From assembly GCA_036365145.1 (NCBI GenBank), contig JAEOAD010000035.1:1796001-1860000 (forward strand): a stretch of 64,000 nucleotides of DNA, read 5' to 3'. The first letter of the stretch is position 1; each line of letters opens with the position of its first letter. The position numbers and the translations under genes were made by a program. This document shows positions 31,302 to 42,540 of the stretch, piece by piece. Under the pieces are notes generated by a model. The model saw only the letters and a program-made list of their open reading frames with translations, was not told where the DNA came from and ran no database searches. The stretch comes from Orientallactaga sibirica (lineage: Eukaryota > Chordata > Mammalia > Rodentia > Dipodidae).

Positions 31302-31450
31302 CTAGCTGGGCAAGGTGGCGCACGCCTTTAATCCCAGCACTCAGGAGGCAGAGAAAGGATCACTGTGAGTTCAAAGCCACCCTGAGACTACATAGTAAAT
31401 TCCAGGTCAGCCTGGGCCAGAGTGAGACCCTACTGTGAAAAAACCGAAAA
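31302..31450 (+). repeat. B1-like SINE
   Basis: AGCTGGGCAAGGTGGCGCAC, GCCTTTAATCCCAGCACTCA, CATAGTAAATTCCAGGTCAG and CCAGAGTGAGACCCTACTGT. The AAAAAAAGAAGCT before and AAAAAAAGCTGCC after are a plausible short target-site duplication. Confidence 0.93.
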
Positions 31451-31454
31451 TAAT

Positions 31455-31925
31455 AGTTAAACAAAAAAAGCTGCCACTTAGCTTTGAGTTCTAGTCCACT
31501 GCCTCCCAGACATGTCTGAACATCACAAACATTCAGGGATCTTCCTAAAAGCCAAGTGAGTAGGCTTTACCCCCAAATAATTTCATACAAACCAACAGGG
31601 TTGAGCCATAGACGCTATTTCTGAAGCTCAACAGTCAATTCCAAAGCCATACCAAGCGTGGACATGATGATGGGCCCTATCCCAATCACCCACAGTCCTT
31701 TCTAGTGATGCCATTCCAAAGCCTACTACAGCTAGTAAGTGGCTCCTTAGAGCTTAGCAGGCTTGGAGGTCGCTGGGCTGGATGCCTCCCTCGTTCTCAG
31801 TAGCTCATGAAAGTAGGAAGTGGAACTGAAGGATGCGGATTGCTGGTCAGAAGAATGGGAACAGAGCTGGGTCTCTGGTCCTGGGTGAGGCATGACTTTT
31901 CACATAGCCCACAGGGTCATGTGAC
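31455..31925. other. Single-copy stretch
   Basis: Nothing recognisable. Confidence 0.4.
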
Positions 31926-31934
31926 CACTATTAG

Positions 31935-32310
31935 CTGATGTTTCTTTCACATGTGTGGTATGTGTTCATGTGCCTATGTTCACATGTACGTGGGGACATG
32001 TCTGCATGCAGGAGCATGCACCTGTGTGTATACATGCCTATGGAGTCCCCAGGTTCATGTATTCTTGTTCACCTTACTTTTAGGAGACAGGGTCTCTCAC
32101 TGAATGCAGAACTTACCAGTTTTGTCAAATAATCTAACCAGCAAGCCCTCGGGATCCCCCTGTGTGTCCCTCTCAAGTTCTGGGATATAGAGGTGTGTAC
32201 CCCCATACCCAGTATTTTACATGGGTGCCGGGGATCCAAACTCAGTCCCTCATGCTGGTACAGCAAGGACTTATACACTGAGCAGAGGATTGCTGATAGA
32301 GAACAGTGAC
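31935..32310 (-). repeat. B4-like SINE with GT-rich tail
   Basis: GT-rich words (31935-32035) are followed by AGGAGACAGGGTCTCTCACT, AACCAGCAAGCCCTCGGGAT, ACATGGGTGCCGGGGATCC and CTTATACACTGAGCAGAGGA: the complement of a B4 from tail to head. Confidence 0.8.
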
Positions 32311-32399
32311 ATGCTGGTTTCTGCTTCAGCGGAGTCAATCCAAAAGGTCCTGTCAATCACCCGGACAGGAGAACACCCCTCAGGAAAAAATTGTCTATT

Positions 32400-32700
32400 C
32401 AAGAGACTTTAGAAATTGTGTGAAACTTGCCTAAGATACAGATTGGTACAACTGTCCCTTTGGCCTTGTCCAGTGTTGTCCCGAGAGTATGCGACTCTCA
32501 ACTCTGCAATAAACTACCCCCACCTTCTTCCCTACTCTTTCCTACACAGTGATTACAAGGACCAAGACTGTGAAGTGCACCCAGAGCAAGACCCTGGTGA
32601 CACAGCTACCTTCCACTAGCAGGTCCTAATGGCAGCCCACTTGCCATGAAGGTGAACAGATGTAAACAATAATCGGCTCTGTCTGATAAAAACAAAAGGA
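32400..32700. other. Single-copy stretch
   Basis: Nothing recognisable. Confidence 0.35.
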
Positions 32701-32707
32701 GCCCCAA

Positions 32708-33010
32708 TGTTATGTGCTGAACTATGTCCCCCGAACAGCTATATTGAAGTCCTAACCCACAGACCTGCTTAATAAGACCTTAATGGAAGGAAGATCCTCG
32801 CGTATGTAATTAGGTAAGATGAAGCCATAATAGAGAATGCTTGTACCTTAATCCAATATTTCTGGTATCCTTGTAAGGATACAAGAGTGATACAGAAAGA
32901 GAACACAATGTGAACACATGAGGAGCTGCAGGGAAATGACAGCATGTGACAACAGATGCAGATACTGAAGTAGTGTTACAAGCCCAAGGACTTCCAACAA
33001 GAAACAGAGG
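32708..33010 (+). repeat. MLT1-like MaLR LTR fragment
   Basis: TATGTGCTGAACTATGTCCC, TATTGAAGTCCTAACCCACA, GTAATTAGGTAAGATGAAGC, CCTTAATCCAATATTTCTGG, TATCCTTGTAAGGATACAAG and AATGTGAACACATGAGGAGC occur in the order of the MLT1 LTR. The 3' part is poorly preserved. It is an ancient mammalian repeat, in the opposite orientation to 29965-30330. Confidence 0.65.
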
Positions 33011-33019
33011 GTAGAGAAA

Positions 33020-33425
33020 TGAAAGGAAGGAGTCTTCCCAGAGGTACAGAAAGATCACGGCCTGATGGCACTTTTCATTTTTCACCATTTGTCTACAGAA
33101 CCATGAGTAAATTTCTTTTGCTTCAACCTGCCCTATTAATTGTCCCTTCATGTGACAGATCTCAAAACACCTTGTATATGGGACGGAGCCATAGTGTGAC
33201 ACTTTGAAAGCCTCCAGACCCTGTGAATCTACCCTGATTCATGGATACCCAAGCACCGCCACTGTCCCAGGATCTTGCTCTTGCCTCAGCTTTGGCTCTC
33301 TGGTCCTTGTGATATTCAGTGAAAGAATTCAGACAAGATCCATAGGATGTAGAAGATAGGCCCGGTGGACAACAGCATAAAGTAAGGGTGGGAGTGGGCG
33401 ATGACCCACACACCATGGTCCTCAT
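33020..33425. other. Single-copy or undiagnosable stretch
   Basis: Minus-strand frames of 130 codons (32810-33202) and 87 codons overlap it, the first running largely through the MLT1-like LTR. They are not coding in my reading. Confidence 0.35.
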
Positions 33426-33429
33426 CTAG

Positions 33430-33790
33430 AGCTGTCAAAGTGACTTTCCTCATTGCTGTGACTAACACCTGTCAAGAGCAACTTAAGGAAGGAAGGGGTT
33501 ATTTTGATCTACAGCTTAGGGGACAGAGTCCATCATCTCCTCGAAGGCACGGTGGCAGGAGTGAGGCAGTTGTTCACATGGCATCCACAGTCAGGAAGCA
33601 GAGAGCAGTGGATGCTCGTGCTTTGTATTCAGTCTGGCACCTCAGCCCATGGAATGGGTCTGCCCACAGTTATGCTAGGTTGTTCCATCTCAGTTAACCT
33701 CATCTAGAAAAGCCTTCACAGACATGCTCAGAGACTGATCTCCTAGGCGAATCTAGACCCCGTCAGTTGACAAAATTAACCATCACTATA
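33430..33790 (+). repeat. L1 3'UTR-like repeat
   Basis: CATTGCTGTGACTAACACCT, CAACTTAAGGAAGGAAGGGG, CAGTTGTTCACATGGCATCC, CAGTCAGGAAGCAGAGAGCA, CCAGACCCCGTCAGTTGACA-type words and AATTAACCATCACTATAG. This is the best preserved copy of the family here. Confidence 0.7.
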
Positions 33791-33794
33791 GTTC

Positions 33795-34205
33795 AGGCAC
33801 ATTTCCAACTTTCTACAATCTCTTGAATAGACTTTGTTGGATGCTATTTTCCTGTCCCGGTGATTACAGACCCATTTGTATTGACCCCTTAGGATGGAGA
33901 CAAGTTTATGACTTGTGCCTTACCAGAAAGTCAAGATAGTTACCAATCTTAGAATTTGGGGGGTTGGGGGGAGTTCAGAAAGCCATGTCTCCACCCAGGG
34001 CCAGAGATAAGACTCAGCATTCTTTCTTGTGACCAGCAAGCAATCAGAGTCCTGTACTTTTGGTTCTTGGTTTTACAACATACTGATTATGAGGGAGGGA
34101 CTCATTTCCAGTGACCTCCAAGCCTGCTACTACCTGATTTACCACCTCGCTCAAACTAGGAGCAAACTGAAGAGGGCAAACTGTGCCTCCTAACATTCAC
34201 TAAGG
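33795..34205. other. Single-copy stretch
   Basis: A G-rich run (33958-33971) is the only local oddity. Confidence 0.4.
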
Positions 34206-34214
34206 GTAAATGTA

Positions 34215-34350
34215 GTCAGGGCACACATTGCCTCAATGAATTATTTTAATCCCAAGCAACCCTTTGATGGAAAACAGAAATTTATTCTCATTTGAGAAGA
34301 CAGGAAGCTAAGGGGCCATGATACTCCAATAACAGGGAGATGAACACAGA
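34215..34350 (-). repeat. MIR-like SINE
   Basis: TTATTTTAATCCCAAGCAAC, CTCATTTGAGAAGACAGGAA and GCTAAGGGGCCATG resemble the complement of the MIR core (ATTTTACAGATGAGGAAACT type). It is ancient and strongly diverged. Confidence 0.5.
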
Positions 34351-34359
34351 TGTGAATTC

Positions 34360-35135
34360 AGTTGTTGCTGATCTGTTTGTTTGTGTGTGTGTTTTTGTTT
34401 GTTTTTTGCTTGCAACTTCAACTAGAGAGAAAAGCCCCTGATCAGCTCAGTTCCCACCAACGGAACTTTCCTAAGTATTCTGAGGCACAGTTCAGCCAGC
34501 CGTGCTGGGCAAGTGGGAGTCACGGTTCTGATATGACAAGCACAGGAGTTTGGCACCCAGCTCTTGCAGCTGCCAAGAGGAATTAACCAGAGTCAATGAA
34601 AGCAAAGAAAAGGCACTAACAAAAATGCCAGCAGCAGCAGGAGGGAGGGCCCAATTACTACTGGTGGAAGTGTGAGGAAAATTAAACCTGGTGATGTTTC
34701 AAGGTTATGTTGAAATCCCAAAGCCAGTGGGCTTGCATAACTGTGAAACATGGAGATGAAAGCATTAAATGATGTTCACACTGTTCATTTAAAGACTTCA
34801 CTGTGTCTCTCTTTGTCTCAACAAGTCTCATTTCAGTCAGGCCTTAACCAATACAGAACAAGGGAAACGATGGAGGTGGGTGTGTTCAGTGAGTGTGTGT
34901 ATGCGTGTGTGAGTTTGTGTGCATTGAAAATGTTAAAAATAGTAATAGGGAAAATAACAAAAGCATAATCAACTCTTTCTTGTTTACCTGTGGCTCTCTC
35001 CATGCAGACTAGGTGAACTTAAACAAATTGAGCCCATGTTGGCCCCAACAAGCCTTAGTTTTTAGTCAGGTGCTTTGTAAATTCCCCTACCATTGCGTTA
35101 GCCTCAGAATGCTCAATAATTAGCACTGGATCTGT
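34360..35135. other. Single-copy stretch
   Basis: No repeat or gene is recognised. GT-rich words occur around 34880-34925. Confidence 0.4.
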
Positions 35136-35144
35136 TGACCATCT

Positions 35145-35330
35145 CTTGAGGTTGTGGATAGTCACAACAAATCCTCATAGAAGCTTCAAGAAAGAAGCAT
35201 GGTTTTCAGCATCGTGGAGCTGAGCATCTGAAAGTAGAAATAACTGGCCCCAGCTAACAAAGCTACCAAGAAGAGGAGCCAGTACTTGAGCCAGGGTTGT
35301 CTGTCTAACTTGGAAGCCAGATGCCATCAC
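35145..35330 (-). repeat. MIR-like SINE
   Basis: GCTAACAAAGCTACCAAGAA, GAGCCAGTACTTGAGCCAGG and GTCTAACTTGGAAGCCAGAT match the MIR box-side segment (ACTTGAACCCAGGTCTGTCT type) in complement. Confidence 0.55.
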
Positions 35331-35634
35331 ACTCTTTCCCCATCCTCCACTCTGCCCTTATTGTCCAGCCCACCCTCCGGGGCCCAAGGCCTAACCTCCC
35401 TCTACGGTTCTTTAAGTGCTTTGTGTGCTTGATAGACTGACTAATAGTATAGCTTTATTTTTCTCACTGGCGAGAATTAGCCTCGGCTTGTTTTCTCAAT
35501 CATTTGGTTATAATACCTACTTAGTCATGTTGGTACTTAAAGGAAAATATGGTTTTACCAACAACCTTATTCAGAAGAGACTGACCACTTGTGTTCACAA
35601 AGTTCCCCATCAGTTTCTCTAACACAGCACTGAT

Positions 35635-35894
35635 ATTTTAATTTTTTTTTATGAGAGACAGAAAGAGAAAGAGAACAAAAGAGAGAAAGAAAAGGAGAGT
35701 AAGAGAAATTGGCACTCCAGAGCCTCCAGCCACTGAAATTGAATTCCAGCTGTGTGCAGCACCTGGTGTGCATGTCAACCTTGTGTGCTTGTGTCACCTT
35801 GTGTGGCTGGCTTACATGGGATCTGGAGAGTCGAACACAGGTCCTTAGGCTTTGCAGGCAAATGTCTTAATCACGAAGCCATCTCTCCAGCCCA
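35635..35894 (-). repeat. tRNA-SINE, long subfamily
   Basis: TTAATTTTTTTTTATGAGAG, a GA-rich stretch, CCAGAGCCTCCAGCCACTGA, repeated CCTTGTGTGGC words, GAGAGTCGAACACAGGTCC and GAAGCCATCTCTCCAGCCC. Confidence 0.88.
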
Positions 35895-35899
35895 CACTA

Positions 35900-36130
35900 C
35901 TGAGTTTTGAGCTGCTGATTTACCTGAAACTATAGTTTGAAAACAAAAATATTTACATTTGTGTCTCCAAACTGCACTTCATTCAATTCCTTTAAACAAT
36001 ACGAGAGGTTAAGAATGACCATTGGATAGTCTTTTCTTCATCATAACATGTATATACATAAATCCCAGAGATTATGCAAACATACCATTGATTTTATTAT
36101 ACTTCACCTTTACTGATATTAAAAGAAATC
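35900..36130. other. AT-rich single-copy stretch
   Basis: I see no feature here. Confidence 0.4.
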
Positions 36131-36133
36131 TTA

Positions 36134-36366
36134 GGGCTGGAGAGTGGTTCAGTGGTTAAGGCACCTGCCTGCTAAGCCTAAGAATGCCCGTTTGATTTTT
36201 CAGGTCCCACGTTTAGCCAGAAGCAAAGTGATGCAAGGATGTAATGCTGCACTTGCCCACAAAGGAGCACACGTGTCTGGAGTTCATTCACAGCAGCTGA
36301 GAGGCTGCTGGTGCACCCATTATCTGTTGCTGTCTCTCTCTCTCACTCCCCCCCAAAAAAAATATT
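36134..36366 (+). repeat. tRNA-SINE, long subfamily, full length
   Basis: GGGCTGGAGAGTGGTTCAGT head, AAGTGATGCAAGGATGTAAT insert typical of the long subfamily, CAGCAGCTGAGAGGCTGCTG, CT-rich stretch and a short A run. It is close to 8476-8748 in structure. Confidence 0.92.
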
Positions 36367-36369
36367 AAA

Positions 36370-37090
36370 GGCAAAATGAGGCAAAATTGTCCTTAATAAT
36401 AAAATAATGTTTTATAATGTTTTATTTATAGTACTGTAAAAAATACTGTAAAATGAGACAGATCGGAAAGCATTTAAATTTCACAGTTCAACCTAGGCCA
36501 ACAATATTCAACATATAATTCTTAATTGGTTACTATCCTTTCTGATCAATTTGCAAAGGTGCCAGGAAGGAGTTTTGTGTGACAGTAGTCACCAAACCCT
36601 ACTTCATGAACCTCACTCCTAGGTTGATTGCAAAGTATATTTTTGAACCCCTTGAAGGTAAGTGAAGCCATATGAACAAGTGAGTAGAAACGAGGGATGG
36701 GCTTCCAAGATGAGGCTATGAGGAAGAAATTCAACCTCTCTTTATCTCAGTGGTCAAGGAGGTCTCTTCTGAGGAAGTGGGAACACAAAATCAGCTTTGC
36801 TGTCAGCCATGGAGTAGGACAGCAAGAGTCATGCCACCCCAAAGCCAATCTCACTGCAGTGAGTAATGCATTCAACAGGACAAGCAGCTGGCCTGCTGTT
36901 TTCTTTCGGAAAGGTTTTAAGAATGCAGTGGGTTTCTTTCCCAGACAGGGTAGGACCTTCACATTGAAATAGGACTGATGTTCCCATGGTGTGTTTCATT
37001 ATCTCATTCTCCAGCTCACCTGTTCTCAGCAAGTCTCCATTCAGTCACATACTAACCACCACATTGCTATGAGAGCTTTGCCAGCATCTC
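36370..37090. other. Single-copy stretch
   Basis: Overlapping frames of 62-91 codons on both strands (36546-37032). None has a recognised domain. Confidence 0.4.
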
Positions 37091-37924
37091 TCTGTATGTT
37101 TTGTTAATTCTTCTACTCACAGTTATTATTTCAGTCTTTCTATATATTTTGGATATGCACCATTAATTTTTCCAGCTTCCTAAGTTGGAAAAAATGTCAA
37201 GGATTTATTGAGACATTGATTTCAGACTCTTCTATTTGAATAGCAGCATTGATTAACCCATGTAAACTTGATAAAGTTCTATTTTGTATGATTGGCTAAA
37301 GTGCTTTATGGCAATGAGGAGATTAATGGCATTTTCCGTTATCATCTTTATTATCCTTAATATTTTTTCTTGAATTCTATGTTGATTTTGTAGAAAGGGG
37401 TCTTAAAGTACTACAAATGTAGGCTTTTCTGTTTCTCCCTTTAATCTGCCAATTTTTGTTTCATGTATTTTGAAGTTCTGTTATTTGGTGCAAATATATC
37501 CATAACTCATAGGTCTTTCTGACTAACTGACTAAATTATCACTATAACATATCTCTCTCCCCAGTCATCTTTCTGTCTTAAAGTGTTTCTTTGTCTGATA
37601 TGATTATAGCCATTTCAGTTTTCTTATGTTTTTTTCAAATAATTTGTGTCATTATACTTATAACCATGCACCATTAGTAAAATGTAGTGTCTTTTCAACA
37701 ATTTAGTGTGAAAAACTCTTTTTCCATTGGACATTAGAACACTACTTAATATTTGTTTTAAATAGTTCAATTTAAGTAGACTATTTTACCAATTTTTTTC
37801 TAGATGCATCCTCCTGTTTTCTTTTTGGGTTCCTCCTTTTCTGACTTCTTTGAGATTAGTTAAATAATCTTAGAATTCTATTTTAATATATCTATAAATT
37901 TTCAGCTATATTATTTGCATTAGA

Positions 37925-38072
37925 TTTTTATTTCAAGATAGGGTCTCACTCTAGCCCAGGCTGACCGGAAATCACTCTGTAATTCCAGGCTGGCCACAAA
38001 CTCACAGTGATCCTTCTACATCTGCCTTCCCAGTTCTAGGGTTATAGGTGTACACCATCATGCCCAGATACA
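37925..38072 (-). repeat. B1-like SINE within the L1M relic
   Basis: CAAGATAGGGTCTCACTCTA, GCCCAGGCTGACCGGAAATC, CTCACAGTGATCCTTCTAC and GTGTACACCATCATGCCCAG: complement of B1. Confidence 0.85.
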
Positions 38073-38312
38073 TTAGTTTAGTGGTTAAAAGATTGCAATA
38101 TAATCTTTAACCATTTGGAGTCTACTTAGTAGTAACAGTGCCTTGTTTCCGTAAACCCTCAGTGGACAACCATGAGTGGCCTTTTGCCCCTTTTTATTAT
38201 TCTATGTGCTAAAATTGCCACATATATTTATTCTTTATGAATTATTAAACTCTGTGACATATTACTTTAGCTTTAAATCTCTATACATTCTTCAATGAAA
38301 AGAGCATGTAGG

Positions 38313-38525
38313 GGCTGTGGAGATCGCTCAGTGGTTACAGTACTTACTGCTTAAGCATGAGGACCTGAGTTTGGATCCCTAGCACCCATGTAAAACTCAG
38401 GCATGACAGCACACACCTGTTATCATAGAACTGAGGAGATGAAGACAGGGGTATCTCTGGGGCTTGTGACATACAAGCATGCTCATATGCACACACCCAC
38501 CACCCACAGACAGACACACAAAAAT
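38313..38525 (+). repeat. B4-like SINE
   Basis: GGGGCTGTGGAGATCGCTCA head, GACCTGAGTTTGGATCCCTA, CAGCACACACCTGTTATCAT, then CA-rich tail words. The middle B1-like section is shortened. Confidence 0.8.
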
Positions 38526-39197
38526 AAAAAAAGTAAGTATAGATTTTTGTATCTGTAATTTCTGGGAACTCATTATAGCCTCCTTAAAACCAAGCTCCTA
38601 GCTGCCATGATCTTCTTATCCTCAAGACTCCCGTTGGCATTTTTGTTGCAGTGTCTATTTGATACTGAGAGATTTTCTTTTTTGCCCCCAAATATTCTTC
38701 ATTTCGATGTCATATTTGAAAAAAAACTTATTTAATATAAAATTTCAGCTATTTTTAAAATTCAATCCTTAAAGATAGTATTCCACTATTTTCTTATATC
38801 TGTTGTGACTGTGAAAATTTGTAGTTATAAAATTATTCTCCACTATATATCTTTGTCATCAATTTTCAAGCTTTTTATATTTGGTTTTCAAAGTTGGACT
38901 ATGATGTCCACTGTTTTTTTCTTTATATTTATATATTTTTGATTCAGAGAATGTTTAAAATCTACACTGATTTATTTGATTTTGATTAAGTTGAATAATT
39001 TCCATAATGACTTCCTTGGTCTTTCTTTTCTCCTATATTCTCTCTTCCTACTATGAGGCTACAAATATGTTTCTGCTAGATCTCCTGAAATTATTCTGAA
39101 GAGTCCTAAGATTTTAATCATCATTTTCAAACATGTTGCGTTCTCTGTTCTTTATTGTTTTCTGTCATTTTGTTGGATTGGGTTTGATTTGTTTTCA

Positions 39198-39272
39198 GGG
39201 CTGGGGATTCAACTCTGGGCCTTGCGCATGGTAGACAAGTGCTCCGCCAGTTAGCTATGGCCCCAGCACTCT
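39198..39272 (-). repeat. ID-like SINE fragment
   Basis: GGGCTGGGGATTCAACTCTG, GGCCTTGCGCATGGTAGACA and AGTTAGCTATGGCCCCAGC are the complement of an ID head. Confidence 0.7.
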
Positions 39273-39904
39273 GTTCTTCTAGCCCGATGATCCCTATTCA
39301 TCTACCTCCACACTCATTGTCTTTTGCTCTGCCATTTCCAGCTAGCTAGTAAGCCTTTTTACATGACTTTAAAAAATTCTTGATATAGAAAAAACCCTAA
39401 TATATTATTTAATTCTAGAAGTTCTGTTTGACATTTTTGATGGTTTCTACTTCTGTATGAGGATTGCAGACAATTTCATTGGCTATCAATATATTTTCCT
39501 TTATCTAGTTGAGCAGAGTTATAATAAGTGCTTTAAAATCCTTGGTCTGAGAATTGCAAATTTGAGCTGTTTTCAGATTTTAAATACATCAAATAAATTT
39601 GGGGTGTTTTAGATATTAAGAGTATTTTACGTGGAGACTCTGGATGTGCTCATTTCCATATTTTTTTTTGAAAAAGGTTATCTTTTCATGGCAGACAGTT
39701 AAATTAGTTGAAGTCAAACTCTAAACCGTCTCAAGGAGCTGAATCTCATATCTGTTCTGTTAGCCTTTGTTATGCTACTTAGAGAGTGATTCATACAGGT
39801 AAAACAACTGGAAATTTTCCATCTCAGTTTTTTTAGCCTAAATTCAGATTGGGGTTTAGTGGTAAAGTTGTTTAAACATTTAAAATCTTATCCCATGATA
39901 TTTC

Positions 39905-40945
39905 TTTCTTCCTAATGTTGACTTCTCTCCACTATTTGGATGGCCTGGTCACTTTCAATTGCCTTTAGGTATTTGTACTTTTCAATTTGTCCAGTGCTTA
40001 AAAATATTACCTGCAGGAGGGTTAATCCAAGAGGAGAGTCATCTGTGGACAGGAGACAAACCCTTCATGGTTCAGAGGGAAGCTGCTGTGACTCCCCGGG
40101 ATTGGGAAAGACCTGATTCTAAAGCATGATATGATCTGCCTTGATTCGTACAGTACCGACTGCAGTATCAATGGCTTGAGGGGTGTTTTTGTTTTTTTTC
40201 AGTTATAAGCCTGTGAAAACACTGGGCCTTAAGTACCTCTCCATCTTGATGATGTGCAAACAGCACAGCCAAGGGGTGTGGCGGGGGGACCCTGCACTAA
40301 CGAGAGAGGATGTTTGTTCGCCCCTTGTACAGATGCTAGCTGGTGAATACTTACATAAAGCAGCACAAGGGAGACACATCAAAGGAATTTTGTGGCGTTC
40401 TTTCTACATAGTTTACTTTGGAAGCTGAGATGCTTGACATTTTATATTTAAAGTGCTTAAAACTAGAATGCCATTTTTGTTTCTCCTCATAAATATTCGG
40501 TATTGATATTGCAAGACAAAATTCTGCCAGTTATGGTGCATTTTCGAAAAGTAGTCCCTGCAAGGTTTGAAATTATTTTATTTATCATTGATATTCATAG
40601 TAATCTCAGTATACCTTCTTGCCTACTAAAATCCCCTTGAGGCATCTTAAAAAATTCTTTCTCACAATTTAAATTATTCTAGACAATGTAAATTTCCCAT
40701 AATGTGATTTTAGGTCTTGAAAATTATATCCAATTACATCATTTTGTCTCATCCTAGGATGACTATTTCCCCTTTTTTATTATCTGATTTTATAATGGGT
40801 TTCTTTTACTACAGGACTCTGGGGGAGGGGGGAACACAGTGAAGCTTATTTCACTCCATGCAGAAGAACAGAACACAAATGGAGTAGCTTTTCTACTTTT
40901 ATTTGGTTAACATTCACTTAAAAATTACTATTTTCAAAAAGTAAT
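39905..40945. other. Single-copy stretch
   Basis: No repeat is recognised. An 81-codon frame at 40183-40428 has no motif. Confidence 0.4.
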
Positions 40946-40956
40946 CATTTTATTCT

Positions 40957-41137
40957 TTTTGTTTGTTTGTTTGTTTTTTGGTTTTGTTTTTGTTTTTTTG
41001 AGGTCGGGTCTCACTCCAGCTCAGGCTGACCTGGAATTCACTATGTAGTCTCAGGGTGGCCTCGAACTCATGGTGATCCTCCTACCTCTGCCTCCCAAGC
41101 ACTGGGATTAAAGGCATGCACCACCTCGCCCGGCTTT
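40957..41137 (-). repeat. B1-like SINE, young
   Basis: A T/G-rich run (GTTTGTTTGTTTGTTTT), GAGGTCGGGTCTCACTCCAG, GGAATTCACTATGTAGTCTC and GGCATGCACCACCTCGCCCG. TTTATTCTT on both sides is the probable target-site duplication. Confidence 0.93.
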
Positions 41138-41343
41138 ATTCTTATCTTTCATAGGAGAAGTTGAGCCCATACTTGGCTTAAATATTCAAACTATTGCGAG
41201 ATAAAACAGAGTCTAGAAAAATATTATCAAATTGTACAACTTCGCTCTTGGGTTAATGTGTTTAATCTTAATAACTAGCTACCATAATTGACCAGATCTT
41301 CTCCTGCATTCAGACCATCAATGTTCTGTTCATTGCTACGTCC

Positions 41344-41500
41344 ATCACTGGATCAAACCCAGGGCCTTGCACATACGTGAAAGGCAAATGGTCTGCCACT
41401 GTGCTACATCCCCAACTCACTCTCACTTTATGGTAATCCTTCTGCCTTGACCTCCCAAGTCACTGTCATTAGAGCCCTTCTCACCAGGCCAAGCACATCT
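41344..41500 (-). repeat. ID-like head with B1-like scrap
   Basis: GGATCAAACCCAGGGCCTTG, CTGCCACTGTGCTACATCCC (ID complement), then TGCCTTGACCTCCCAAGTCA (B1-like). It is probably a degraded composite. Confidence 0.55.
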
Positions 41501-41509
41501 CTCCATTCG

Positions 41510-41965
41510 TAAATACCTTCTTGCTACCTAAGGTATAGATAAAGAAGTGTCGTTTGTGTGCAGTTCCAATGTCTTCTTCTCTTGTTTCCCATCTATGCCA
41601 CGTTTGATTTGCGTGTTTCATCTATCGGGGTCCACTTTTCATCCGGCTGTCACTTCTGCTCTCCATGGCTCCTTATTGCAATGAGGTAGGTTATCATAGG
41701 TGCTTCTGGATGGAAAAGAGTACAAGGGAGAAGAAATCTATTCTGCTCCTGAGGTGAGGGATCAGTGAGATGGAAATGTTTCCTTTTTCCAGATGAATTA
41801 TTCTATGGTCATCAGGCAAGAGTCTACACCAGTCTCATATGCATGTGAACTTGAGAGAATAAGGAGGAGAGAACACCCCACAAAACCCCAGCCCATGAAC
41901 ACCAGGCATTACAATCAATGCCTTGGACCCATGGTGAATGGAAACTCAGTCCAATGGGAAGCCAG
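41510..41965. other. Single-copy stretch
   Basis: Nothing recognisable apart from short overlapping frames. Confidence 0.35.
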
Positions 41966-41967
41966 CC

Positions 41968-42355
41968 ATAGAGCTTACTTTTGTCACTGCTGTGAAAAAA
42001 TACCTGGCAAAAGCCACGTAAGGAGGGAGGGAAGAAGGGCTTACTTGGATCCAGATTCGAGGCTGACAGTTCCATCACGGTGAGGAAGGCAGGCAGCAGG
42101 AGTGTGAGCAGTGGGTCACAATGCATACATGAACCGGGGAGAGGGGCATATTGCCTTTCAGCTCACTTTCTCCATCATATTCATTCAGTCTGGGGCCCCA
42201 GCCCATGGGGTAATGTTACCCTTCATTCAGTGTAGGCTTCCCTCCCTAGATACATCTTTCTGGAAACACCCTCAGGGACACACCCAGAGGAATGTATGTT
42301 CCTTGGTGATTTGACATCCTGTCAAGTTGAGAATCAAGATTAACCCCCACACTAA
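41968..42355 (+). repeat. L1 3'UTR-like repeat
   Basis: GTCACTGCTGTGAAAAAATA, CCATCACGGTGAGGAAGGCA, CAGCTCACTTTCTCC, GGGGCCCCAGCCCATGG and CATCCTGTCAAGTTGAGAAT. Same order as 33430-33790. Confidence 0.68.
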
Positions 42356-42540
42356 GCATCAATGTAAATCATTTCAACACAATGCAGAAGCAAACAGATC
42401 CATTGGACTAATACCAGCCCAAAGGGAGCACAGACAGCTGCTTCAAAGGTCTCAGGAAGGTTTTGAACACATTTGAACTGAATTACAGCTCTAGGTCTTA
42501 GTACAAACCATTCTTCCTGCCTATAGCATCCTTTCTCCAG

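Larger units (their letters stand above)
37110..39900 (-). mobile_element. Ancient L1M-type LINE, minus strand, decayed
   Basis: Read in complement, 37350-37680 resembles the L1 ORF2 segment around a TCAGACAAAATAGACTT-type motif (here TTTGTCTGATATGATTATAG on the plus strand). 38650-39130 resembles the upstream region with CATCATAGTCCAACTTTGAA and AGTGGAATACTATCTTTAAG. 39400-39590 matches the further upstream part (plus-strand GTGCTTTAAAATCCTTGGTC). The order is that of one L1 copy running right to left. No long frame survives. Younger SINEs interrupt it at 37925, 38313 and 39198. Confidence 0.65.

Noticed and set aside
32810..33202. 130-codon minus-strand frame
   Set aside because: Its left half lies in an MLT1-like LTR, and the rest has no motif.
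36546..37032. Cluster of 62-91-codon frames on both strands as a small gene
   Set aside because: Frames overlap in opposite directions with no domain or splice context.
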